This document shows positions 16,056 through 24,582 of a DNA stretch of 64,000 nt, in pieces (the stretch's first letter is position 1; the number at the start of each line of letters is the position of its first letter). Made by a program: the position numbers and the translations under genes. The notes beneath the pieces were generated by a model. It made no database searches. It had not been told where the DNA came from and saw only the letters and a list, made by a program, of their open reading frames with translations. Location of the stretch: contig NZ_KE384309.1 in the NCBI RefSeq assembly GCF_000425125.1, positions 291,655 to 355,654 on the forward strand, written 5' to 3'. This stretch comes from Paenibacillus taiwanensis DSM 18679. GTDB taxonomy: Bacteria; Bacillota; Bacilli; Paenibacillales; Paenibacillaceae.

Positions 16056-16280
16056 TTGAAGGGTAGCGATCACAAAAGCAAATTCCTATTGACGAACCGT
16101 GAGCGCGAAGTCTTTGAATTGCTTGTTCAGGACAAAACGACCCGTGATATCGCACAACAACTATTCATAAGCGAGAAAACGGTACGAAATCACATATCGA
16201 ATGTGATGCAGAAATTAAACGTAAAGGGTCGTTCGCAAGCGGTAGTCGAGCTGATCAAGCTTGGGGAGCTCAAAATCTGA
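16056..16280 (+). CDS. gerE: Late sporulation transcriptional regulator GerE
   Basis: The 74-residue protein is almost entirely a LuxR/GerE-type helix-turn-helix domain (LTNREREVFELL, ISEKTVRNHISN), close to Bacillus subtilis GerE in length and sequence. GerE acts in the mother cell, turning on late coat genes and repressing some sigma-K genes. The start is TTG, supported by AAGGAGGGG at 16041-16049. The sigma-K promoter just upstream fits the known control of this gene. Confidence 0.95.
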   Translation: MKGSDHKSKFLLTNREREVFELLVQDKTTRDIAQQLFISEKTVRNHISNVMQKLNVKGRSQAVVELIKLGELKI

Positions 16281-16352
16281 CATTGCCCATCGCCCTGACC
16301 ATTTAAACTTCTGGCTCCATGCCGGAAAGCGGTATGGATAGGAGGCTCTTTG

Positions 16353-16529
16353 ATGAGCAGGCTGCTGCAGTACACCACTGACGGCTTGCGTCGGATAGAT
16401 GAAAGGCGTCCCGCCTGTATATATCTTCATTGTCTTGAAGGTGTAGGGCGAGACGTCTCTATTTTTAGGCAAAGATGGACAAGCCAAGCTTTGTTTGTTG
16501 GCTCTATGCCTGCTATATCGTCGAAGTAA
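16353..16529 (+). CDS. Possible small protein (58 aa) downstream of gerE
   Basis: The frame has a convincing AGGAGG seven bases before its ATG (16353), 70 bases after gerE on the same strand, so it could be co-transcribed in the mother cell. The 58-residue product (starting MSRLLQYTTDGLRR) is basic and Arg-rich with two cysteines and no membrane segment. No family is recognised. It may be an unannotated spore protein or a chance frame. Confidence 0.4.
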   Translation: MSRLLQYTTDGLRRIDERRPACIYLHCLEGVGRDVSIFRQRWTSQALFVGSMPAISSK

Positions 16530-16576
16530 GGCGTGTAGGGTTCATAAAATGCTTACCCTCTTCACCAAGTACATAA

Positions 16577-16617
16577 AAGGCACTCCTGTATCTGCTCAGC
16601 AGACGTAGGAGTGCCTT
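16577..16617 (-). terminator. Terminator of the rpiR-nagB-nagA operon
   Basis: An 11-pair stem AAGGCACTCCT/AGGAGTGCCTT with a 19-base loop lies just past the nagA stop. The minus strand runs into TTTT, so it ends that operon. Confidence 0.88.
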
Positions 16618-16631
16618 CTTCTGTAGTTCGA

Positions 16632-17807
16632 CTACATATGAGTATGACCTTTAACCCATACTTTTCTAATGTTGAGCGCTGCATCAGTCCAGACAAGGTC
16701 TGCTTGTTTGCCGACTTCGATGCTGCCTGTTACATCATCAATTCCGATTTGTTTAGCAGGATTGATACTTGCCAGCATGGACGCTTCTTCGACGGACAAT
16801 CCGACGTGACGAGTTACAAACTGGATCGCACCGATCATCGTTAAGGTGCTGCCAGCAAGCGAGCCGCCTTCCGTCAGGCGTGCCACACCGTCGACAACCG
16901 TTACTGGCAATCCGCCAAGGTCGTATTGACCGTTAGGCATGCCGGCTGCTGACATCGCATCCGTGATCAAAATCAGCTTACCAGCCGCTTTGGAGCGTAC
17001 GAGCAGCTTGATGCACGCCGGATGGACATGATGTCCGTCTGCGATTACTTCGGCTGCAATGCGGTCATCCGTCAGCACGCCGCCAGCGACACCCGGATTG
17101 CGGTGATGGACAGGTGTCATCGCGTTAAAGGTATGAACGGCTTGGTTCAAGCCTGCATTTGCCGCTTCCGTTAACTGCTCATACGTAGCATCTGTATGAG
17201 CAGCCGCTGCATTGATGCCGTGCGCGCGGCACCAGCGAATGGCGTTAAGTGCGTTATCACGCTCAGGCGCAAGGCTTAACTGCTTCATTACGCCAGGATG
17301 ACGTTCATGCCACCCTTCCAGCCAGTCGATTTGTGCATCCATCATAAAGGCGTCATTTTGGGCACCCTTGTATTTAGGGTTTACAAATGGACCTTCTAAA
17401 TGCAAGCCTGCAAGCTGTGCATATTTTGAATCGCTTTTCATGTAGGTATCTACAGCGCCAACAACTTTGTCCAACGCCTCATGAGACTGTGTCATCGATG
17501 TCGCCAGCATAGTTGTTGTGCCATGTTCCATATGGAACTTCGTAATCTGATCGTAAGCAGTGTGAGTGGCGTCCATAAAGTCTGCGCCAAAGCCCCCGTG
17601 AACGTGAACGTCAATAAAGCCAGGCATAACGTAACCGTTCTCTGCGTCGATGGCATTAGACAGCCAGGCTTGTTCCACTTGAGTCAACTGCGAGAGGGTG
17701 CCAATATAAGTGATGCGTCCATCCTCTACGCGCACAATTCCGTCATGAATAAGACCATTCAGTGTCACGATACGTGCATTTTTAAGTGTGAAGGTTGAGT
17801 TAGTCAT
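16632..17807 (-). CDS. nagA: N-acetylglucosamine-6-phosphate deacetylase
   Basis: NagA converts GlcNAc-6-phosphate to glucosamine-6-phosphate, the substrate of NagB. The 391 residues show the amidohydrolase metal and substrate motifs: HVHGG near 60, HLEGPF, HTFNAMTP, and ITDAMSAAG with the catalytic Asp. I chose ATG at 17807 (MTNSTFTLKNARIV), which overlaps the end of nagB by eight bases; the frame opens further to 17849 but that part is not family-like. It is the last gene of rpiR-nagB-nagA and is followed by a terminator. Confidence 0.95.
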   Translation of the reverse strand: MTNSTFTLKNARIVTLNGLIHDGIVRVEDGRITYIGTLSQLTQVEQAWLSNAIDAENGYVMPGFIDVHVHGGFGADFMDATHTAYDQITKFHMEHGTTTMLATSMTQSHEALDKVVGAVDTYMKSDSKYAQLAGLHLEGPFVNPKYKGAQNDAFMMDAQIDWLEGWHERHPGVMKQLSLAPERDNALNAIRWCRAHGINAAAAHTDATYEQLTEAANAGLNQAVHTFNAMTPVHHRNPGVAGGVLTDDRIAAEVIADGHHVHPACIKLLVRSKAAGKLILITDAMSAAGMPNGQYDLGGLPVTVVDGVARLTEGGSLAGSTLTMIGAIQFVTRHVGLSVEEASMLASINPAKQIGIDDVTGSIEVGKQADLVWTDAALNIRKVWVKGHTHM

Positions 17808-18528
17808 TGAACTTTTGTGCCGCCTCCTTGTCGAGCAATACGACAACATTTGGATGAGTTTGCAGCAAGGAAGCCGGAACTTCCGTTGTAATAGGACCTG
17901 TCAGGGCACGATGGATAATATCTGCTTTTTCTGCGCCACGGCCGATCAACAAAATCATTTTTGCTTTTAAAATGGAACCGACGCCCATCGTTACAGCTTG
18001 CGTAGGCACTTGATCAATCGAATCAAAAAATCGAGCGTTGGCTTGACGTGTTTCATCTTTTAGTTGTACGACATGAGTACCACCATGCAACTGCTGATCA
18101 GGCTCATTAAAGCCGATGTGCCCATTGTGGCCGATGCCGAGAAATTGAATATCAATAGACGCTTGTGCAAGAGCAGCGTCGTACTGCTTGCATTCTGCTT
18201 CAAGATCAGCAGCATTGCCATCAGGAACACGCGTGTTATCTTTGTTAATGTCGACATGGTTAAACAATTGTGTGTTCATGAAGGAGCGGTACGTTTCTGG
18301 ATGACCTTCCGGTAAGCCTACGTACTCGTCCAAGTTATAGGAGTGCACATTTTTAAAGCTGACGTATCCTTTTTCATAAAGACGAATCAGTTCTTGGTAA
18401 ATACCGATAGGAGAACTGCCAGTAGCTAGACCAAGTACCGCATTCGGTTTGGTTTGAATTAGGCTTGCGACGATGCCAGCACCAATTTGGTTTAATTCTT
18501 CGTTGGTATTAAATGTCATAATATTCAT
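17800..18528 (-). CDS. nagB: Glucosamine-6-phosphate deaminase
   Basis: NagB converts glucosamine-6-phosphate to fructose-6-phosphate and ammonia, feeding glycolysis. The 242-residue product shows GLATGSSPIGIY, NLDEYVGL and LGIGHNGHIGFNEP, which carry the catalytic Asp and His residues. ATG 18528 is chosen because AGGGAGG lies ten bases upstream; the open frame to 18645 would overlap the regulator gene. It begins seven bases after the regulator stop and overlaps nagA. Confidence 0.95.
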   Translation of the reverse strand: MNIMTFNTNEELNQIGAGIVASLIQTKPNAVLGLATGSSPIGIYQELIRLYEKGYVSFKNVHSYNLDEYVGLPEGHPETYRSFMNTQLFNHVDINKDNTRVPDGNAADLEAECKQYDAALAQASIDIQFLGIGHNGHIGFNEPDQQLHGGTHVVQLKDETRQANARFFDSIDQVPTQAVTMGVGSILKAKMILLIGRGAEKADIIHRALTGPITTEVPASLLQTHPNVVVLLDKEAAQKFND

Positions 18529-18535
18529 TACAATA

Positions 18536-19393
18536 TTACCTCCCTTTATCTTTACGGTACTTGCGTACCATGCGATACGATTGTTCGAGTTTCGGAATAT
18601 GTTCGTCGAACTGCTCACTGACCATGCCGGCAAAAATAATGTCAATCACATGGAGCTGCGCAATTCGTGATGCCATATCTCCACGGCGCATGCCCTCTTC
18701 TAAGGAAGAGGCAAATAAGTTGATGTCTGCTAAGTTAGCGAGACGGTTATGACCAACCTTCGTCAGCGAAATCGTAGTAGCTCCGCGCTCCTTGGCGCAC
18801 TGCAAGGAATCAATCGTCTCGGGTGTTTCACCCGAATAGGATATGGCGATAGCTACATCATCTGCGCCCAGATTGGCGGCAGATGTGATCTGCATATGTG
18901 GATCAGCAAAGGCGGTCGCTCGCTTGCCAATACGGACAAGCTTCTGATAGAAGTCCATCGCAACGATGCCTGATGTGGCAACGCCGTACAAGTCAATGTG
19001 CCGCGCGTGCTGCAGCGCAGCAATCGCACGTGCTAGCGCTTGTACATCCAACAGTCTAGTCGTATCCGAGATGGAACGAAGATGATTGGATTCAATTGCC
19101 GTAACGATATCCGCCAATTGATTACCAGCGATAATATCTTGATAAGTCAAGGGTGTAGTCTGCTGAGCCAAATCTGCGGCCAGCTTCGTCTTAAAATCGG
19201 GATATCCACGAAAATGAAGCGATTTGCAAAATCGGGTCACCGTAGCCGCGGAAGTACCGGATTGCTCGGCTAACTCCGTAATGCCCATCGTTACCACATT
19301 ACCCGGAAATTGAAGCATATAGTCAGCCAGCTTGCGCTCTTGTTGATGCAAATGTTCTAACTGCTGCCGGATGGCATGGAGAATACTCGACAA
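18536..19393 (-). CDS. MurR/RpiR-family transcriptional regulator
   Basis: The 285-residue protein has an N-terminal helix-turn-helix domain (about 1-77, with ELAEQSGTSAATVTRF) and a C-terminal SIS sugar-phosphate binding domain (about 125-260, with the loop ISYSGETPETIDS). RpiR regulators usually control adjacent amino-sugar genes in response to sugar phosphates. It is the first gene of the operon with nagB and nagA, so it probably senses GlcNAc-6-phosphate or glucosamine-6-phosphate and may regulate its own operon. No other amino-sugar genes, such as a PTS, lie in the window. Confidence 0.9.
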   Translation of the reverse strand: MSSILHAIRQQLEHLHQQERKLADYMLQFPGNVVTMGITELAEQSGTSAATVTRFCKSLHFRGYPDFKTKLAADLAQQTTPLTYQDIIAGNQLADIVTAIESNHLRSISDTTRLLDVQALARAIAALQHARHIDLYGVATSGIVAMDFYQKLVRIGKRATAFADPHMQITSAANLGADDVAIAISYSGETPETIDSLQCAKERGATTISLTKVGHNRLANLADINLFASSLEEGMRRGDMASRIAQLHVIDIIFAGMVSEQFDEHIPKLEQSYRMVRKYRKDKGR

Positions 19394-19559
19394 TGTAATT
19401 CATCTCACTTCATATCAGCGTAATGCTTGGGTTTAAACGATATAACAGATGCCTCAGATGTAACAGGTATGAAAATAGAACAGGTATAACAAATGTAGCA
19501 GTTGTAACTTACTAGCGTCCTGATTTCACCAAGTATTCCCTGCGTAAGGGTAGCTGCTG

Positions 19560-19608
19560 TGAAAAAAATTTTAATTATTTAATCCAATGTCATGAAAATA
19601 ATTTTAGT
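19560..19608 (-). promoter_or_regulatory. Pair of AT-rich repeats upstream of the rpiR-nagBA operon
   Basis: TGAAAAAAATTTTAAT (19560-19575) and TGAAAATAATTTTAGT (19593-19608) are near-identical copies, 33 bases apart, about three helical turns. They lie in the 310-base gap between the AraC and RpiR genes. RpiR operators often use TGAAA/TTTCA half sites, so these may be its operators, but AT-rich DNA makes chance matches possible. No gene is visible in this gap. Confidence 0.4.
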
Positions 19609-19703
19609 AGACACCCTTATCATAGCGAAGAAAATAGGTGCGTGCAAGCCAATTCCATCATTGTTTCATAACCGTCAAATATAGGGTGCCCGTTCGTAGA
19701 AAT

Positions 19704-20558
19704 TTACTGTCCATCTTGAAATTGTCGCTGCTCACGGAATTGCTTGGGAGACAGGCCCAGCCGGTTGCGGAATGTTCGATGGAAATAAGTATAGCTCTGA
19801 AATCCGCACATTTCCGCTATTTGTTCAAGCGACATGTAGCCGTGCAAAATACGCTCACATGCCATACTTATCCGCACCTCAATGGCATAGTCCATAATGG
19901 ACTGCTGGAAAACGTCCTTAAACAAATGGGAAGCACGTGATGCGCTAACCTGAACAGACGCCGCGACGTCCTGTATGCTGAAACTTTCCGTTGCGTTAAG
20001 CTCAATGTATTGCTTCATGCGGTGTGCAAGTTGTGTAGTCCGATCGTCAAGGCTAATCATATGCGGGTGCTGCAAGGCACGCTCAAACATAAGAAATAAT
20101 ACAAATGTCAAATGTCTGACAATATCGTTCATGTGATTTTCTGACAGTCGCTGCTCTTGCATAATCTCACGCCATATGGCGAGCATTCGATCGTCAATGG
20201 CGTGATTAGACAACCAGGGAGGCTGGTGCTCCGACCACCATTTTTCTACCCAAGGCCCGTTAACCATCATATAGTAATCAAGGCTGTGCACCTTTGTCAT
20301 CGTTTCCAGAGACTCAGGGTTTTTGTATCCGATTTTGAGGTCGTAGTGCTGCTTTGGGCTAAGCATAATAAGCTGTCCAGGCAAGATCTGGACATATTGA
20401 TCAGCTGTTCGAATATGAGCGGTTCCCTCAAGCTGGATTCGAATAATGTAATGTTTCAGCGATGGAATGACAAGGCTGAGCGGCTTGCGATGGCGGGCGT
20501 ATCCGGCATGCAAAATGGGAAATTGCTGCTCGGTCTGATTATGTGCATTTTTGCTCAA
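19704..20558 (-). CDS. AraC-family transcriptional regulator
   Basis: The 284-residue protein has an N-terminal cupin-like sensing half (about 10-130, with HAGY, LPGQLIML) and a C-terminal AraC-type double helix-turn-helix (about 185-280, with FSIQDVAASVQVSASRASHL and GFQSYTYFHRTFRNRLG). It is divergent from the five-gene operon that begins at 20762, so it very probably controls that operon in response to its sugar. The effector is unknown. Confidence 0.9.
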   Translation of the reverse strand: MSKNAHNQTEQQFPILHAGYARHRKPLSLVIPSLKHYIIRIQLEGTAHIRTADQYVQILPGQLIMLSPKQHYDLKIGYKNPESLETMTKVHSLDYYMMVNGPWVEKWWSEHQPPWLSNHAIDDRMLAIWREIMQEQRLSENHMNDIVRHLTFVLFLMFERALQHPHMISLDDRTTQLAHRMKQYIELNATESFSIQDVAASVQVSASRASHLFKDVFQQSIMDYAIEVRISMACERILHGYMSLEQIAEMCGFQSYTYFHRTFRNRLGLSPKQFREQRQFQDGQ

Positions 20559-20669
20559 AGTCAGCAGCTCCTTTTTACAATAAGTTCAGATGGATTATAT
20601 CATATATAGCAGGATTGTTCAGGTTAGTGCGATATACTTCATTCCTTTATGACTATAGGTATGGGACAA

Positions 20670-20697
20670 TGAAACCGTTCAAATGAAAACCTTTTCA
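20670..20697. promoter_or_regulatory. Two adjacent dyads in the AraC/sugar-operon intergenic region
   Basis: TGAAACCGTTCA (20670-20681) and TGAAAACCTTTTCA (20684-20697) are adjacent dyads, both resembling CcpA (cre) or RpiR/LacI operators; the second has CC where a cre site has CG. They sit about 65-90 bases before the first gene. Carbon-source control of the operon is plausible, but the cognate regulator is not fixed. Confidence 0.45.
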
Positions 20698-20761
20698 AAT
20701 TATCGAATCACCGTTTTAGGAATGACCAACACAAATACTTTGAAGTATCGAGGTGGACATT

Positions 20762-21532
20762 ATGCGTATCGGTTTACAATTGTATACAGTCCGTGATGAG
20801 ACAGAACGCGATTTTGTTGGCACATTGGAACGTATTGCAAGTATGGGTTATGAAGGTGTAGAACTGGCAGGTTACGGCGGATTATCGCCTGAGGAAATGA
20901 AAACTACGTTATCACGCTTAGGATTGGCAGCTGTGGGCAGTCATATTAGCTTGGAGCAGCTTACAAATAATTTAGATGAGCATATGGAGATGAGCTTGGC
21001 AATTGGCAGTTCCTATTTAATTTGTCCGTGGCTGCCGAAGGAACAATATGATTCTTTAACAGCATTACATGAGACGCTAGGCAAGTTGAAGCATGCAGCA
21101 GAGCGTTTGCAACGACACGGACTACGGCTAGGATACCACAATCATGACTTTGAATTTACGACTATTGTTGAGGGAAGAACGGTATTTGAACGCATTTTTG
21201 ATGCGCTGCCGGCTTCACAATTGATCCAAGAACTTGACGTGTGCTGGGTGCAGTATAGCGGGCATGAGCCCGTAGAGTGGATGGAGAAATACGCCGAGCG
21301 TCTGCCGCTCGTTCACTTTAAAGATTTGGCGCGTACACCGGAAGGCGCTCCAATTACGGTTGAGCTTGGCAAAGGAGAGCTTGATTTGACGGCAATTGCC
21401 AAGGCTGCCAGCCGTATAGGCGCTGAATGGTTAATTGTGGAGCAAGACGTCACACAGCGCGGCTCGCTGGAAAGCGTAGAAGCAAGCTTGGATTGGATTA
21501 CCGCCAACTTGAAAGACTTGGATTTGTTTTAA
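20762..21532 (+). CDS. Sugar phosphate isomerase/epimerase, xylose-isomerase-like TIM barrel
   Basis: ATG 20762 is chosen over GTG 20753 because GAGG (20750-20753) sits eight bases before it and the family start MRIGLQLYTVRD begins there. The 256-residue protein has the barrel pattern of the IolE/AP-endonuclease-2 fold with metal-binding type segments YHNHDFEF and ELDVCWVQYSG, and HFKD near the end. Such proteins isomerise or epimerise sugars or inositols. First gene of the five-gene operon, with the AraC gene divergent. Confidence 0.85.
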   Translation: MRIGLQLYTVRDETERDFVGTLERIASMGYEGVELAGYGGLSPEEMKTTLSRLGLAAVGSHISLEQLTNNLDEHMEMSLAIGSSYLICPWLPKEQYDSLTALHETLGKLKHAAERLQRHGLRLGYHNHDFEFTTIVEGRTVFERIFDALPASQLIQELDVCWVQYSGHEPVEWMEKYAERLPLVHFKDLARTPEGAPITVELGKGELDLTAIAKAASRIGAEWLIVEQDVTQRGSLESVEASLDWITANLKDLDLF

Positions 21533-21590
21533 CTTACAACGACTATTTTTGCAAACCTATAAACCGTTAAATAATGAGGAGGAATTACGA

Positions 21591-22673
21591 ATGACTAAAG
21601 TATATCGTATCGCAATTATTGGCTGTGGCGGCATTGCCAACGGCAAACATATGCCATCACTGGCAAAGCAGTCGAATGCTGAAATGGTAGCCTTTTGTGA
21701 CGTTGTGGAAGAGCGTGCTGTTGAGGCAAAAGCGAAGTACGGCAAGGAAGATGCTAAAGTATACACCGACTATAAGGAAGTGTTAGCAGATAAGTCGATT
21801 GATATCATTCATGTATGTACACCAAATGACTCTCATGCAGAAATTACGATTGCTGCGTTAGAAAGCGACAAGCACGTCATGTGTGAAAAACCGATGGCTA
21901 AAACAGCGGCTGACGCCCGCCGTATGGTAGAGGCAGCAAAACGTACAGGGAAGAAGCTGACGATTGGTTACAACAATCGTTTCCGTGCAGATAGCCAATA
22001 CCTGAAAAAAGTATGTGAAGACGGAACTTTAGGCGAGGTGTATTATGCGAAAGCACATGCGATTCGCCGTCGTGCTGTCCCGACATGGGGGGTATTTCTG
22101 GACGAAGAGAAGCAAGGTGGAGGTCCGCTTATCGATATTGGCACACACGCACTCGATTTGACGCTGTGGATGATGGACAACTATGAGCCTAAGGTTGTAT
22201 TAGGCACTTCGTATCATAAGCTGGGCCAGAAGGAGAACGCAGCGAACGCATGGGGACCGTGGGACCCAGAAAAGTTTAAGGTGGAGGATTCTGCCTTTGG
22301 TATGATCGTCATGAAAAATGGTGCAACGATTATGCTTGAATCCAGTTGGGCGCTAAATACGACACAAGTAGGGGAAGCCAAATGTACGCTCAGCGGAACG
22401 GAAGGCGGCGCAGACATGTGGAATGGCCTTTCCATTAACGGGGAGAAGCACTCTCGTTTATATGAGCAAAAGATTGAGTTGGATTCTGGCGGTGTAGCTT
22501 TCTATGACGGCGAGACGGAGAAAGATACGGATTTGGAAATGCGTATGTGGCTAGAGGCTATAGCTCAAGATAAAGACCCTGTAGTGACGCCTGAGCAGGC
22601 TTGTGTGGTATCGGAGCTGTTGGAGGCCATTTATGAGTCGGCGCGCACAGGAAAAGCGGTTTATTTCGAATAA
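21591..22673 (+). CDS. Gfo/Idh/MocA-family oxidoreductase
   Basis: ATG 21591 has AGGAGG nearby; the frame opens earlier at 21549 but that part is not family-like. The 360-residue protein starts with an NAD(P)-binding fold (IIGCGGIANGKH, glycine-rich loop at about 10-15), the family EKP motif (CEKPMAKT, about residue 95) and the C-terminal substrate-binding domain with GGGPLIDIGTHALDL. These enzymes oxidise or reduce sugar ring positions with NAD(P). Second gene of the operon; its paralogue is the fifth gene (24583-25659). Confidence 0.9.
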   Translation: MTKVYRIAIIGCGGIANGKHMPSLAKQSNAEMVAFCDVVEERAVEAKAKYGKEDAKVYTDYKEVLADKSIDIIHVCTPNDSHAEITIAALESDKHVMCEKPMAKTAADARRMVEAAKRTGKKLTIGYNNRFRADSQYLKKVCEDGTLGEVYYAKAHAIRRRAVPTWGVFLDEEKQGGGPLIDIGTHALDLTLWMMDNYEPKVVLGTSYHKLGQKENAANAWGPWDPEKFKVEDSAFGMIVMKNGATIMLESSWALNTTQVGEAKCTLSGTEGGADMWNGLSINGEKHSRLYEQKIELDSGGVAFYDGETEKDTDLEMRMWLEAIAQDKDPVVTPEQACVVSELLEAIYESARTGKAVYFE

Positions 22674-22760
22674 CACGATAAGGATTATAAAAGGCAAAGT
22701 CTGTGTGTTACAAACAGAAGGCAATGTAACTATAAATCGTAATTGCAAGGGGGATGTAAC

Positions 22761-23729
22761 ATGAAATTAGGTGTATTTTTAGTTTTATATGGACAATTAT
22801 CGCTTGAAGAAGCACTCGATACGGTAGCCGCTAAAGGGGTAGAAGCTGTAGAGATTGGCACAGGCGGCTATCCAGGCAACAAACATTGCAATCCGCATGA
22901 GCTGTTGGCTGACGCTGCGAAGCTGGAAGCTTTTCGCACTGCGGTGAATTCTCGCGGGCTAACGATTAGTGCGCTTAGCTGTCATGGCAACCCGCTCCAC
23001 CCGCAGAAAGATATCGCCAAGTCGTTCCATGATGATTTTATGGCGACACTAGACTTGGCAGCTGAGCTGGGAGTGCCCGTCGTAAACGGCTTCTCCGGCT
23101 GCCCTGGCGATCACGAGGATGCCAAGTATCCGAACTGGCCCGTTGCACCTTGGCCACATGATTTTAAGGAAGTGCTTGATTGGCAGTGGTCTCAGAAAGT
23201 GATTCCTTATTGGAAGGAAGTTGGACAGTATGCCGAAGCGCGGGGCATTAAAATTGGCCTCGAATTGCATGGTGGCTTCTCTGTTCATTCTCCTGGAACG
23301 CTTCTTCGCTTGCGTGAAGCAGTAGGGGACGTTATCGGTGCTAATCTGGACCCGAGCCACATGTGGTGGCAAGGTATTGATCCGGTGCAAGCGATTCGTA
23401 TTCTGGGACGCGAGCAGGCGATCCATCACTTCCATGCAAAGGATACGACGATTGATCCGGTTAACGTGAACATGCACGGGATTACCGATATGCAGCCGTA
23501 TACCAACATGCTCGATCGTGCATGGCAGTTCCGTACGGTAGGCTACGGTCATGATGCCAAGACATGGGCAGACATTATAAGTGCGCTTCGTTTAGTTGGC
23601 TATGACTATGTCGTTAGCATTGAGCATGAGGACGGGCTGATGTCGATAGATGAAGGATTTACGAAGGCAGTTCAAGCTTTGCAGCCGATCTTGATGAAAG
23701 AGCCGTTAGGTGAGATGTGGTGGGTGTAA
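22761..23729 (+). CDS. Sugar phosphate isomerase/epimerase, TIM barrel
   Basis: ATG 22761 has AGGGGG upstream; an earlier ATG at 22743 lacks support. The 322-residue protein has the xylose-isomerase-like barrel with metal-binding type segments (GLELHGGFSVHS, LDPSHMWWQG, FHAKD and SIEHEDGLM). It is longer than the 256-aa protein at 20762 and only distantly related to it, so the operon holds two different isomerase-type enzymes. Its substrate is unknown. Confidence 0.88.
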   Translation: MKLGVFLVLYGQLSLEEALDTVAAKGVEAVEIGTGGYPGNKHCNPHELLADAAKLEAFRTAVNSRGLTISALSCHGNPLHPQKDIAKSFHDDFMATLDLAAELGVPVVNGFSGCPGDHEDAKYPNWPVAPWPHDFKEVLDWQWSQKVIPYWKEVGQYAEARGIKIGLELHGGFSVHSPGTLLRLREAVGDVIGANLDPSHMWWQGIDPVQAIRILGREQAIHHFHAKDTTIDPVNVNMHGITDMQPYTNMLDRAWQFRTVGYGHDAKTWADIISALRLVGYDYVVSIEHEDGLMSIDEGFTKAVQALQPILMKEPLGEMWWV

Positions 23730-23768
23730 CTGAAACCGAACTTTGGATATTAAAGGAGAGAAATCATC

Positions 23769-24491
23769 ATGACACAACCATTAACAGTTACCGTATGGAA
23801 CGAATATCGCCATGAGCATCGCAATCCGACTGTTGCCAGCATTTATCCTAAAGGTATCCACGGTGCAATCGGTGAGCCACTAGAAACGGACTATCGTGTG
23901 CAGTATGCCACGCTGGACATGCCTGAGCATGGGCTGACCGAGCAGGTGCTGCAAGAAACAGACGTGTTAATCTGGTGGGGCCATATGGCACACGGTGAAG
24001 TGAGTGACGAAGTAGTTGAGCGTGTGTATAATCGCGTGATGCACGGAATGGGCTTAATCGTATTACACTCAGGTCATTTCTCAAAAATTTTCAAAAAGCT
24101 GATGGGTACTTCATGTGATTTAAAATGGCGTGAAGCGAACGATAAGGAGCGTCTGTGGGTTGTATCTCCAGGGCATCCGATTGTAGAGGGAATTGGCGAA
24201 TATTTTGAGCTTCCTGAAGAAGAAATGTACGGCGAGCATTTTGATATCCCACAGCCTGATGAGCTGGTACTTGTAAGTTGGTTCACTGGCGGAGAAGTGT
24301 TCCGCAGCGGCTGTTGTTACAAGCGGGGGATGGGCAAAGTGTTCTACTTCCGTCCAGGACACGAAACGTATCCTACGTACCACAATGAGAACGTACAGCG
24401 TATCATTCGTAATGCAGTTGAATGGACGAAGCCGTCTACACGTTCTTATCCAACGTATGGTCATGCACAGCCACTTGAGCCGTTGAACTAA
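23769..24491 (+). CDS. ThuA-like domain protein
   Basis: The 240-residue protein begins 39 bases after the second isomerase gene, with GGAGAG before the ATG. It fits the ThuA class (glutamine-amidotransferase-like fold): [28 protein letters not shown] and a C-terminal [12 protein letters not shown]. ThuA, with the Gfo/Idh enzyme ThuB, is known from trehalose and 3-keto-disaccharide breakdown in rhizobia. Here it lies between Gfo/Idh genes, which supports a related pathway of oxidising and cleaving a glycoside. Exact substrate unknown. Confidence 0.85.
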   Translation: MTQPLTVTVWNEYRHEHRNPTVASIYPKGIHGAIGEPLETDYRVQYATLDMPEHGLTEQVLQETDVLIWWGHMAHGEVSDEVVERVYNRVMHGMGLIVLHSGHFSKIFKKLMGTSCDLKWREANDKERLWVVSPGHPIVEGIGEYFELPEEEMYGEHFDIPQPDELVLVSWFTGGEVFRSGCCYKRGMGKVFYFRPGHETYPTYHNENVQRIIRNAVEWTKPSTRSYPTYGHAQPLEPLN

Positions 24492-24516
24492 TCGGCCTAA
24501 TATAAGTATATAACGT

Positions 24517-24549
24517 ACGGCTCACATGTGAATAACGTGATTGAGCCGT
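24517..24549 (+). other. Intercistronic hairpin in the sugar operon
   Basis: ACGGCTCA (24517-24524) pairs with TGAGCCGT (24542-24549) in the gap before the last gene. There is no T-run, so it may tune expression of the last gene or stabilise upstream mRNA rather than terminate. Confidence 0.5.
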
Positions 24550-24582
24550 CTTCACTATGAAGAGACGGGAAGTGACCTGACG

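Noticed and set aside
16215-16487. 90-codon minus-strand frame over gerE
   Set aside because: It overlaps gerE, lacks a ribosome binding site and has no recognisable family.
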